Below, one piece after another: positions 44,380 to 51,244 of a DNA stretch of 64,000 nucleotides. Under the pieces are notes generated by a model. That model had not been told where the DNA came from, did not search any database, and worked only from the letters and a program-made list of their open reading frames with translations. Source of the DNA: Lentilactobacillus buchneri (GTDB lineage: Bacteria; Bacillota; Bacilli; Lactobacillales; Lactobacillaceae). The translations under genes were made by a program, and so were the position numbers. The stretch's first letter is position 1. The number at the start of each line of letters is the position of its first letter. The stretch is from contig NZ_CP073066.1 in assembly GCF_018314255.1 (NCBI RefSeq), positions 248,001 to 312,000 on the forward strand, read 5' to 3'.

Positions 44380-44688
44380 TTATGAATGATTTGTAAATGC
44401 AGCGATAGACTTTCTAATCACAAATTCAATTGTTTCCGTATTCATGAGTGTGTCTTGGGCATGCGTGAAGAGCAATGAGTATCCAACTGTCTCAGCTTCG
44501 GCAATCACCAAATTTTGTTGCTGATGTGCCTGGACCAACCACTGATGAGCTTCGTTTAATTGGGCATCAATATCACTATCATGACTTGATGAGTTGAGAT
44601 GATCCATCAAGTCCGATAAGATGCTCTTTGCTTTGCCAGAATAAGTCAGCATTTTCATGGCGATCCCGTTTAACTGCTCATCAGTCAT
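44380..44688 (-). CDS. PTS lactose/cellobiose-family subunit IIA
   Basis: 102 aa, helical IIA of the Lac family. The phosphorylated His is in LLFTHAQDTLMNTETI (about His78), with AEAETVGYSL and the end IEFVIRKSIAAF. I chose the ATG at 44688, one base after the IIB stop; the ribosome binding site is weak (GGGG), so coupling to IIB is likely. No IIC gene is next to it. Confidence 0.9.
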   Translation of the reverse strand: MTDEQLNGIAMKMLTYSGKAKSILSDLMDHLNSSSHDSDIDAQLNEAHQWLVQAHQQQNLVIAEAETVGYSLLFTHAQDTLMNTETIEFVIRKSIAAFTNHS

Positions 44689-44689
44689 T

Positions 44690-45007
44690 TTAAGCTGCCC
44701 CAATCGGAGATAATTGGGCCATGATGAACTTAACGAGCTTCTCCCCGTTTGCCCAACCATAAATCTCGTCAGGAATTGTTTTAATTTGCGTTGCGCGGTC
44801 AAACAATTCAAGTTCTTTTTTGTGATAACTGGCTTGAGGAGCAACGAGCACTAAGTCAATTGGATCACCCAAATATGTGTCCGCATTGTTAATGTTAGTT
44901 GGAATCAGTTCAATCTTTGCATCATACAGTTCAATAAAGGGCCTAGCCGATTTCGCGAGAAAGTTGCTGGAAATTCCACTCTCGCAAATTAATAATACTT
45001 TTTTCAT
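44690..45007 (-). CDS. PTS cellobiose-family subunit IIB
   Basis: 105 aa. The phosphorylated Cys is in KKVLLICESGISSNFLAKSA (Cys9), the Lac/Cel IIB P-loop. GGGAG precedes the ATG at 45007. With IIA it forms a soluble IIA/IIB pair, but no membrane IIC subunit is in the window next to it, so it must use a IIC encoded elsewhere or have a regulatory role. Confidence 0.9.
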   Translation of the reverse strand: MKKVLLICESGISSNFLAKSARPFIELYDAKIELIPTNINNADTYLGDPIDLVLVAPQASYHKKELELFDRATQIKTIPDEIYGWANGEKLVKFIMAQLSPIGAA

Positions 45008-45060
45008 TTTGTTCACTCCCAAACAATTTGTATTTACCAGTACAGCATAACGCAAAACAA

Positions 45061-45171
45061 TGTATACCACAAGCCCGATTTTTCCTGATTATCCAATCGG
45101 GTACCGTTACGTCAGGCTATTTCAAAATATTATTATCATATACCAATCTGTGATATTTCTTGTATACCAAT
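45061..45171 (-). promoter_or_regulatory. Three TTGGTATA-type sites upstream of PTS IIB
   Basis: Minus-strand GTGGTATACA (end at 45061), TTGGTATATGA (45138-45147) and TTGGTATACAA (45160-45169). The repeated half-site resembles GntR-family operators. The rest of the 45008-45518 gap holds terminator-like hairpins and, presumably, the left end of prophage 2. Confidence 0.45.
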
Positions 45172-45235
45172 TCTCGTCTGACATCGTCCGCAGACTTTAT
45201 GATGGTGTTTCATGGAGATATTACAAGCAGGAATA

Positions 45236-45285
45236 CAAAAATAGGGAACCCAACAAATTGTCATTCGTTGGTTTCCCTATTTTTG
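45236..45285. terminator. Strong hairpin between PTS genes and prophage 2
   Basis: AAATAGGGAACCCAAC and GTTGGTTTCCCTATTT pair (about 16 bp) with T's on the right side and A's on the left. It can act in both directions. Confidence 0.75.
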
Positions 45286-45435
45286 CGAAATGCTATGCCG
45301 ACTGCAGGCACAAGTGCCCCTTAAAAACGTTGATATAAAGGCATTTATAATTTTAATTGGCCGTCATTTGCCCGTTATTTGTTAATTCACCGATAAAAGT
45401 GATAGTTCAATAACCAAAAGCTAATATATACATAA

Positions 45436-45514
45436 TATTATCAAAAGCAAAAAATAATATTAATTAATATATACCAATATATGTATTCCCCCCCATAATC
45501 ATTCAAGGGGGATT
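45436..45514 (-). terminator. Hairpins at the 3' end of the prophage 2 late transcript
   Basis: Minus strand after the XhlA-like gene: AATCCCCC pairs with GGGGGGGAATAC (45489-45514). A second hairpin, AATATTAT/ATAATATT with a T-rich loop, follows at 45436-45465. Neither has a classical T-run directly after the stem, so the terminator role is tentative. Confidence 0.45.
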
Positions 45515-45518
45515 CATC

Positions 45519-45770
45519 TCACATAAATTTCTCAATTAAATAAATAATCAACGGTACAATAATTCCCGTTGCCACTAAAGAAATTAATGCATAGTTAATA
45601 TGTGTAAGGTTATCAATTCGATGTTCGTTTTCAATGGATTTGGCTAAAGCTTTATCTGTTTTGGCATTCAAATCAGCCTGATCATTCAGCTGTTGTTTAA
45701 TGGAAGAAATATCTTCTTTAATACCAATAAGCATTTTAGTCATGTTAATTTCATCAGGAACTTCCACCAT
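45519..45770 (-). CDS. XhlA-like lysis accessory protein, prophage 2
   Basis: 83 aa: charged helical N-terminus (LIGIKEDISSIKQQLNDQAD) and one C-terminal membrane helix (YALISLVATGIIVPLIIYLI). Same layout as the prophage 1 protein but different in sequence. Its ATG overlaps the endolysin stop (TAATG). Confidence 0.78.
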   Translation of the reverse strand: MVEVPDEINMTKMLIGIKEDISSIKQQLNDQADLNAKTDKALAKSIENEHRIDNLTHINYALISLVATGIIVPLIIYLIEKFM

Positions 45771-46594
45771 TACTTATCACCAGCCTTTACTGCAAAAATA
45801 AATTTAACTTTATCTTTGTTTGCTGTATAGTAACCAGTCGGTGTAGAAAGTCGATAAATTTTACCATATTTTATTGGGGTAGCATAGAATCGACTTCCTT
45901 TAATCAGACGAGTATGCCGTTTAGACTTGAATTCAGCATCGTTAAATTGGTGAATTACGCTTTGTGTTGCTTCGTATAGGCCTGGAGTTTGATAATATTC
46001 CGGTTTAGCAGGTTTAATAACTACCCCACTTCCGGACAGTGAACCATCAAAATCTAAGCTGGCGTCAACCTTTAATCCATCATAGTTATCGGTATATTGC
46101 CAGGCATTCACATTATCAATTCCCGGTTGACTAACACCATACGCCGCTACCCAAATATGCTTATCAATAAGTTTCGCTCGATCAATTCGCTTTTCAGCAA
46201 ACCATGAACCGGATCCATAAGTAATAACGTTGGTAAATCCGTTGGCTTTTAACTCCTTTAAAAAGGCATTTACTTCAGCTGTGGTCTTCCAAGGAAGGTC
46301 TTGTGCTTCCACATCTAGGGCCAAGACTGTGGATTTATCCAACCCAAAGCTTTTTACCCAAGCTAAGAAATACTTAGCTTCTGATGAACCATGACCATGA
46401 AAGAAATGATAAACACTCACAGTACCAAATACTTTGAATCCGTTAGCCACTTGTTCTCTAGCTTTAGGGTTAATGTATCCAGTGCCTTCCGTCAATTTAA
46501 CCACCGTGGTATCAATTCCGTGACTTTTTAAAAATTTCATGTAGGTCTCAGAACTGCCTTGGTAAGCAGATAAATCAGCAACCTTTTTTGTCAT
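45770..46594 (-). CDS. Endolysin: GH25 lysozyme (muramidase)
   Basis: 274 aa. The N-terminal ~190 residues are GH25: VADLSAYQGS (first Asp), then TVVKLTEGTGYINP, VYHFFHGHG, and VLALDVEAQDLPW with the catalytic Asp/Glu, ending WQYTDNYDGLKVDASLDFD. It cuts the MurNAc-GlcNAc bond. The C-terminal ~75 residues (HTRLIKGSRFYATPIKYGKIYRL) are a wall-binding module. I chose the ATG at 46594, ten bases after AGGA. A different enzyme class from the prophage 1 amidase. Confidence 0.92.
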   Translation of the reverse strand: MTKKVADLSAYQGSSETYMKFLKSHGIDTTVVKLTEGTGYINPKAREQVANGFKVFGTVSVYHFFHGHGSSEAKYFLAWVKSFGLDKSTVLALDVEAQDLPWKTTAEVNAFLKELKANGFTNVITYGSGSWFAEKRIDRAKLIDKHIWVAAYGVSQPGIDNVNAWQYTDNYDGLKVDASLDFDGSLSGSGVVIKPAKPEYYQTPGLYEATQSVIHQFNDAEFKSKRHTRLIKGSRFYATPIKYGKIYRLSTPTGYYTANKDKVKFIFAVKAGDK

Positions 46595-46606
46595 TTTCGT
46601 CACTTC

Positions 46607-47074
46607 CTACTTTTGTTCAGATGATTGGGGTTCGTTAAATACTTCCGGATCGTCATCGACTGGAACGTCGGGTGTAACGTCATTTGTAGGCGCCGGAGTA
46701 ACAGGTGCTTTGTGATTATCTCCCTTTAGAGTGTGTTTATAATACTGGTAAGCTTGTTCTGCTAATCCTTCAATTGTTTCTGCTTTAAAATTAAAGCCGG
46801 ACTCTTTTAAGCCAGAATCAACAAATTGATTGACCACTTTTTTACGATCAGAATTACTTAAAGCTGGCATACTTGCCACCAGTGGAACAAATGCATTAGC
46901 AAACTTCAAGCCTAATTCCATTCCTTGCTTAATATGGGTATTCTTTTCAGTTTTAATTTTAGCTTCAATCAACGGTTTAACCAATTTGTAAGTTGCTGGA
47001 ATTACAGCAATTAAAAAAGCAACCAATCCGGTTGCTTTAAAGGAATTTAAAACATTTAATATTTGTGTATACAT
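46607..47074 (-). CDS. Phage holin, LL-H family
   Basis: 155 aa. One N-terminal hydrophobic segment (GLVAFLIAVIPATYKLV), a basic amphipathic middle (ALSNSDRKKVVNQFVDSG) and an acidic Pro-rich tail (TNDVTPDVPVDDDPEVF). This matches LL-H-type holins of Lactobacillus phages. I chose the ATG at 47074, behind TGGAGG; the upstream 20 codons overlap a terminator. Confidence 0.8.
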   Translation of the reverse strand: MYTQILNVLNSFKATGLVAFLIAVIPATYKLVKPLIEAKIKTEKNTHIKQGMELGLKFANAFVPLVASMPALSNSDRKKVVNQFVDSGLKESGFNFKAETIEGLAEQAYQYYKHTLKGDNHKAPVTPAPTNDVTPDVPVDDDPEVFNEPQSSEQK

Positions 47075-47098
47075 AAGACAACCTCCATAAAATTTGTG

Positions 47099-47129
47099 TA
47101 AAAGAAAACGCCCCGCTTTAAAGGGCGTC
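47099..47129 (-). terminator. Terminator of the candidate small RNA upstream of the holin gene
   Basis: ACGCCC and GGGCGT pair (47109-47114 with 47124-47129) and TTTCTTTT follows on the minus strand, 25-30 bp before the holin start codon. Confidence 0.75.
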
Positions 47130-47188
47130 CTCAATTCATATCATATTGAAGAACATGAAATTCCTTCTTGGAGGAATGGAATTCCACA
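47099..47188 (-). ncRNA. Candidate phage small RNA with anti-Shine-Dalgarno loop
   Basis: A promoter at 47194-47222 would start an RNA of about 85-90 nt. It has a hairpin GAATTCC-[ATTCCTCCAAGAA]-GGAATTTC (about 47157-47185), whose loop exposes CCTCC, then the intrinsic terminator at 47099-47129. No start codon with a ribosome binding site lies inside. Transcripts could also read through to the holin gene. Confidence 0.5.
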
Positions 47189-47193
47189 AACGC

Positions 47194-47222
47194 ATTGTAT
47201 CACGATTATATAGTCGTAACAA
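47194..47222 (-). promoter_or_regulatory. Promoter upstream of the candidate small RNA/holin
   Basis: Minus strand TTGTTA (47217-47222), 17 bp, TACAAT (47194-47199). The spacer holds the near-palindrome ACGACTATATAATCGT, a possible operator. Confidence 0.6.
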
Positions 47223-47230
47223 CTAATTAT

Positions 47231-47264
47231 TAAAAACAAACACGCCCATCTTATGACGGGCGTG
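47231..47264 (-). terminator. Terminator of the prophage 2 tail transcript
   Basis: CACGCCC and GGGCGTG (47241-47247 with 47258-47264) followed by TTTGTTTTT on the minus strand. Confidence 0.8.
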
Positions 47265-47370
47265 TATACATCACATACATTGAGGGGAATGTATGAGCAT
47301 GGGGCATTCATAAATGCTCAGATGAATATTCGAATGCGTAGGCACCAAAGGGGTTAATGCCTACGAAAAT
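47265..47370 (-). ncRNA. Hairpin series with CCCC loops (candidate 3'-end small RNA), prophage 2
   Basis: Minus strand, between the XkdX gene and the terminator: CGTAGGCA-[TTAACCCCTTTGG]-TGCCTACG (47337-47365), GAGCAT-[..GAATGCCCC]-ATGCTC (47295-47319) and CATACATT-[CCCCTC]-AATGTATG (47274-47295). Every loop holds CCCC. Same arrangement (tail gene, C-loop hairpins, terminator) as in prophage 1 without sequence identity. The remaining stretch 47371-47467 shows nothing I recognise. Confidence 0.45.
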
Positions 47371-47467
47371 GATTATACCACTGTTTCAAAAAAGTGACGG
47401 ACTTTAATTTAATTAAACTTGCATTCCAAAAAACGTCTACATGTGAGTGTACTCAACTGACCGTCAA

Positions 47468-47641
47468 TTAAGAAGCAGTTGATGAATTTTCCACCCCTGT
47501 GTCATAATTCTTACCAGTAATATCAGTAAACTGATCTTTTGTTAATTCATTCCAACCAACGAACAGTTTCAATTTATCATAAGATAACCAACCGTTATCA
47601 TATTCAATTTTAAGCATTCCGTGCCAATCAATATTAAACAT
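47468..47641 (-). CDS. XkdX-family small phage protein
   Basis: 57 aa, beginning MFNIDWHGMLKIEYDNGWL and continuing to LFVGWNELTKDQFTDITGKNYDTG. The pattern (short aromatic N-terminus, then V-x-x-G-x-I/L-T/S-x-E/D-x-Y/F-x-x-I-T-G-x-x-Y) is that of XkdX, a small protein encoded after tail-fibre genes in many Gram-positive phages; role unknown. AAAAGGAGG precedes the ATG. Missed by simple length cut-offs. Confidence 0.88.
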   Translation of the reverse strand: MFNIDWHGMLKIEYDNGWLSYDKLKLFVGWNELTKDQFTDITGKNYDTGVENSSTAS

Positions 47642-47658
47642 TGTATTACCTCCTTTTA

Positions 47659-48069
47659 TTAAGCTGGTGAATTAGTTGTATTTGCTGCCGGTACAGCAGT
47701 TGCTTTTTCAGAAGCATTTAATTGAGTTTGAATATTTTGTAGTTCTCCGAGGATTTGTCCTTGAACCACTGAAATGTTACTTACCAAAGCTCCCAATTGT
47801 GAATCAGTTTGCGTACCTGTTGATTGCAAAGATTGTAACTGAGTTTGTAAGGTTGTTACATCTGTACTTACTTGGTTCAATGAAACACTCGGTAAGTTAC
47901 CTGGATTAAGCAATTTTTGATTTGTTGCATCATATCGGAATTTATCTGGATATTGAGCGAACTGATTAATCCATGAATCTAAGACGAACACCTTTGTATA
48001 ACCATCGGTCTCGACTTTTTTATAATCGGTGACAAAACCATTTGAATCAAACTTAACATAAATAAACAT
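47659..48069 (-). CDS. Phage baseplate/tail accessory protein with coiled coil
   Basis: 136 aa, not assigned to a named family. The N-terminal ~55 residues form a small domain (MFIYVKFDSNGFVTDYKKV, ending around PDKFRYDATNQKL); residues ~60-115 are a coiled coil (DVTTLQTQLQSLQSTGTQ; ISVVQGQILGELQNIQTQL); the tail is Ala/Thr-rich. Proteins with this layout lie between fibre and lysis genes in Lactobacillus phages. AAAAGGAG precedes the ATG. Confidence 0.75.
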   Translation of the reverse strand: MFIYVKFDSNGFVTDYKKVETDGYTKVFVLDSWINQFAQYPDKFRYDATNQKLLNPGNLPSVSLNQVSTDVTTLQTQLQSLQSTGTQTDSQLGALVSNISVVQGQILGELQNIQTQLNASEKATAVPAANTTNSPA

Positions 48070-48303
48070 TGTTTATTATCTCCTTTTTTATCGTTTATGG
48101 GGTATATAAATAATCATAATTGGGTGTGGATATACCTCGAACAAAATATATTTCTAGGACACAATTGATAAACTTCGGAAGGAAGTTATCGCCCGTAACA
48201 CTCTTGTAGTACAAGTTTAAAAACGTGATACAACTGAAACCACCAAATTTAATTGGCTATATCAGTGTTACATAATAAGTCGTAAAAATATCCATCTTTC
48301 TAA
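48070..48303 (-). other. 234-bp intergenic gap downstream of the BppU-like gene
   Basis: No reading frame with a ribosome binding site. On the minus strand it contains CTTGTACTACAAG, distant GTAACAC/GTGTTAC arms, and a weak TTTAT-[ATACCCC]-ATAAA hairpin near 48105, which again has CCCC in the loop. Function unknown. Confidence 0.5.
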
Positions 48304-50268
48304 TTACTGGAGAGAATCATAAGTGAAGTAAGCTCCTTCATAAAAGCTAAAATAATCAATACCACCACTAGTGCCACCAAACACAATAGATGCAGGACTA
48401 CTAATTGACAAATCAACGGCTGACCCTTGAATTGAACTATCTGAATTGCCTATATTTTTGCAATAGATTTTCCCTGAAACAGTTTTAATGTTTTTTACTA
48501 TTGATGAAAAATCAGCTACAGTAGCGGTATCGCCACTACTTATAAAGTAAGCATATTGTAATGAGTGTGAGTATGACATATATATTATTTTTGAGTTTTC
48601 ATCAATCTTGTAGAGAAGAGTGCCTCCTATGGGTATTTTTTTCTCATCTAGCTGATGCCAAGCCGAGTTTTCAACGCTTTTCAAATCGTCGCTAGTAGCG
48701 ACTGAAACACCTCCTGACTGCAAGCCTGCTGTAAAGTTAGTAGGCTTGCTGGAATCAACCATGTTTGCAGTAGCTGTATTAACAGCATTTTTAACATCAG
48801 TTGTAGTTGCCACATCAATTCCAGACTTTTGAAGTTTTCCTGTAAAATTGGCATCCTTAGTCGTATCTGCGATGGTAGCCGGAATCAAACTACTTATTTG
48901 AGTACTTGTTGGAATTGAATCCCATGATGACCAAGTACTTCCAACACAATATCTAATGTAGGTGAAATTGTTGTTAGACGAATTAGCACCTGCGTCTAAC
49001 CACGCCATTTGACGCTTACGTCCAGTTGCAAAGCTGGAAGCAATTGTCAGCGTTAAATAGGTTGATTTAACCGGAGGCATATTAGCCGGTTCTCCGTTAA
49101 CTTCCGACATCAAAGCAAGTCCTTGTGGAAGAGTATTGTAGTCTTTAGTTGGGTCTTGAGGGATTGAGGAAGCACTTAAAGATTTTAAAAGGTTGAAGAC
49201 AGTTCCATTAGCAGTTATCGTTCCATCATGATTATCATGAACAACTTTACTATCGTCAGCAGGCGTATACCCAATTTTATCTTGTTTGGCGTTAACCTCT
49301 TCAATTCCAGCTACATCACTAGCAGGTTTACGCATATCAGCAATATTAACTTTAGTGTTTAAAGCATTGTTCATATCAACCACTTTTACATAATCAGCTA
49401 AATCAGGCGTAATGCTTCCCATATTTTGCCATGAACCATCTATCCAGATATATAAGTCCGTTCCGACTAAGTAGCCATCACCCTGGTTGTTACCCGTTGT
49501 GGGTAAATTTTCCTCTTTATCAGCTTTCCCTCTAACCACCAAGCCATTTCCTTGTTTCCCTTGCGGCCCTTCCGGGCCAATTGGACCTTGGCTACCGGTG
49601 TCACCTCGGCTAGAAACAAAATTAGTTTCTTTAGTTGTTCCGTCATCGTAGGTAAAAATAATTTTAGTCCACAGATAGGGAAGCTGATCGGTTGTCGCCA
49701 AAATAGTATCTGACCAGCCCCCTGTGGGAACTGTAACTGGTGAATCACTTAACTGATACTGATTGTTGGCAGACTTAATACCATTACCAGGGTCACCTTG
49801 GTCACCCTTCTGTACATTATGAACCGCATTCTCCATTTGATTACTCAAATCATCAAATTGTTGCTGAAAATCATTCAAAGTGACTGTCGGAATTACTTCA
49901 CCAGTATCACTCATGAGGTTCTCTTCAATTGAAAATCCTAACGTTCCATCACTTGGAAAAATAGCCTGCGTACCATCATTCATAGTAACCCAAACTTCAA
50001 TATCATAATCATCTGGAACCAATGTGTTCATGATATCCTGATTAATTGGAAAGCTTAGTGTTCCACCAAGCGGACTAGTTACAGTGGTTAAATCAATAGC
50101 TTCTTGCATGATATATCCATCGTCATTAGCTATTTTTACCAGAATTGACTTAGCATTAGTTAAATCAAAGGCCACCCCGTCGGCCGTGAGTGCCAGATTA
50201 AAAGCAGTGGTTGTATCTAAATATTTAACCACATCATTATCATCCGTGAATGCGAGTTCCTTACTCAT
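48304..50268 (-). CDS. BppU-like baseplate upper protein with collagen-like and receptor-binding parts
   Basis: 654 aa. Residues ~1-125 match the BppU N-terminal domain (ELAFTDDNDVVKYLDTTTAFNL; NDGTQAIFPSDGTLGFSIEEN). A helix at 130-155 follows, then GxY repeats (GDQGDPGNG, and GDTGSQGPIGPEGPQGKQG near 225), a small domain with LWIDGSWQNMG-type sequence, and repeats of a hinge (NFTGKLQKSGIDVATTTDVK; NFTAGLQSGGVSVATSDDLK) leading to a ~130-residue tip. Probably the saccharide-binding device of the tail. AAGGTG lies upstream. Confidence 0.85.
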   Translation of the reverse strand: MSKELAFTDDNDVVKYLDTTTAFNLALTADGVAFDLTNAKSILVKIANDDGYIMQEAIDLTTVTSPLGGTLSFPINQDIMNTLVPDDYDIEVWVTMNDGTQAIFPSDGTLGFSIEENLMSDTGEVIPTVTLNDFQQQFDDLSNQMENAVHNVQKGDQGDPGNGIKSANNQYQLSDSPVTVPTGGWSDTILATTDQLPYLWTKIIFTYDDGTTKETNFVSSRGDTGSQGPIGPEGPQGKQGNGLVVRGKADKEENLPTTGNNQGDGYLVGTDLYIWIDGSWQNMGSITPDLADYVKVVDMNNALNTKVNIADMRKPASDVAGIEEVNAKQDKIGYTPADDSKVVHDNHDGTITANGTVFNLLKSLSASSIPQDPTKDYNTLPQGLALMSEVNGEPANMPPVKSTYLTLTIASSFATGRKRQMAWLDAGANSSNNNFTYIRYCVGSTWSSWDSIPTSTQISSLIPATIADTTKDANFTGKLQKSGIDVATTTDVKNAVNTATANMVDSSKPTNFTAGLQSGGVSVATSDDLKSVENSAWHQLDEKKIPIGGTLLYKIDENSKIIYMSYSHSLQYAYFISSGDTATVADFSSIVKNIKTVSGKIYCKNIGNSDSSIQGSAVDLSISSPASIVFGGTSGGIDYFSFYEGAYFTYDSLQ

Positions 50269-50401
50269 TAGTTTTCACCTTCTTTCTAAGCTGATTATTT
50301 TCAATTTTTAATAACGCAATTTGTTGATTTTTTGCTGCCATATCTTGACTGTACTCATTAACCAATTGGTTAATTAAATCTTGTGCGTTAATATCATTCA
50401 T
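50261..50401 (-). CDS. Small coiled-coil protein between baseplate genes
   Basis: 46 aa (MNDINAQDLINQLVNEYSQD, then KNQQIALLKIENNQLRKKV). A leucine/isoleucine heptad pattern makes it a short coiled coil. It has a weak GGTGATCTG upstream and its end overlaps the BppU start by eight bases. Not recognised; similar tiny ORFs sit at this place in several Lactobacillus phages, so it may be real. Confidence 0.65.
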   Translation of the reverse strand: MNDINAQDLINQLVNEYSQDMAAKNQQIALLKIENNQLRKKVKTNE

Positions 50402-50410
50402 CAGATCACC

Positions 50411-51244
50411 TTACATCTTCAATTTCTTTTTAATCCCATTAATTTCATCAAGTAAATTAGTTCCATGTGAAATGACATCACCAGCATGAAGATCAATTGT
50501 CGATCCAGCTTCATTGTGGAAATAAATATCAGTTCCTGAAACTGATGAAATATAACCTCCAGGACCACATTTAATTCCTTCTGCCAAATAGGTCCATGCA
50601 TTTTCACTACCAATATGAGTATTGTTGCCGCCATATGCTTGAAAAGTTTGTCCTTCAATGATTGAGGACCCAACGTTAATTGAATCAACATCCAAGCCAC
50701 CGCGAATTTGAGTATATCCATTACTATTTCCAGATACAAATTGAAGATATTTCCCATTGCTAATGGCGCAAAAACCGTTTGTGTCTAATGTTATTTTGCC
50801 ATTACTGCCATCTTCTTCAATTGATGCCCCTGTAATTGTCGAAGTTGCATCAATTTTGGCAGCTTTAATGGTTGATGAATCAATTTCTACAGAGTTCAAA
50901 TATCCGGCTTCAATGGTTCCTAAATCAGCAGATAACGCTGAAAGTTGGCCAACTGACAAGGCTGTTTGGGACATCTTAGTCTTAACCCAATCAGATCCAT
51001 CATAGGTGTACATTTCACTAGTTATATGGTTACTGTCTTGGACGTACCAAATATCACCTTCATCATGACTTTTCCCATCATCAAAAGGCTCTTGCGATGA
51101 AACAGTAATTTTCCCATCCAACGATGTTTTAATCTTACCCGCTTCATCAGCCGCAGAATTTACAGCATTTTTTGCATCGTCAGAGGCTTGTTGAGCAAGC
51201 TTAGCATTTTCATCAATATTCAATGTTCCCGTTGCAATAATCAA
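50411..51244 (-). CDS. Baseplate/tail protein of unknown detail
   Basis: 277 aa. N-terminal helix (AKLAQQASDDAKNAVNSAADEA), then a small domain with the EGDIWYVQDSNHITSEMYTYDGSDW pattern of phage minor structural proteins split here over two stretches, then a beta-rich repetitive region (SVEIDSSTIKAAKIDATSTITG; SGNSNGYTQIRGGLDVDS) as in beta-helical fibres, and a basic C-terminal helix. Begins with TTG overlapping the Tal stop by four bases. It may continue the Tal protein functionally as a tail tip. Confidence 0.72.
   Translation of the reverse strand: MIIATGTLNIDENAKLAQQASDDAKNAVNSAADEAGKIKTSLDGKITVSSQEPFDDGKSHDEGDIWYVQDSNHITSEMYTYDGSDWVKTKMSQTALSVGQLSALSADLGTIEAGYLNSVEIDSSTIKAAKIDATSTITGASIEEDGSNGKITLDTNGFCAISNGKYLQFVSGNSNGYTQIRGGLDVDSINVGSSIIEGQTFQAYGGNNTHIGSENAWTYLAEGIKCGPGGYISSVSGTDIYFHNEAGSTIDLHAGDVISHGTNLLDEINGIKKKLKM

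Noticed and set aside
45236..45285. Attachment site of prophage 2
   Set aside because: The sequence is a bidirectional terminator; without the other phage end no repeat can be shown.
48070..48303. Protein-coding gene in the gap after BppU
   Set aside because: No frame with a ribosome binding site and reasonable composition in either direction.
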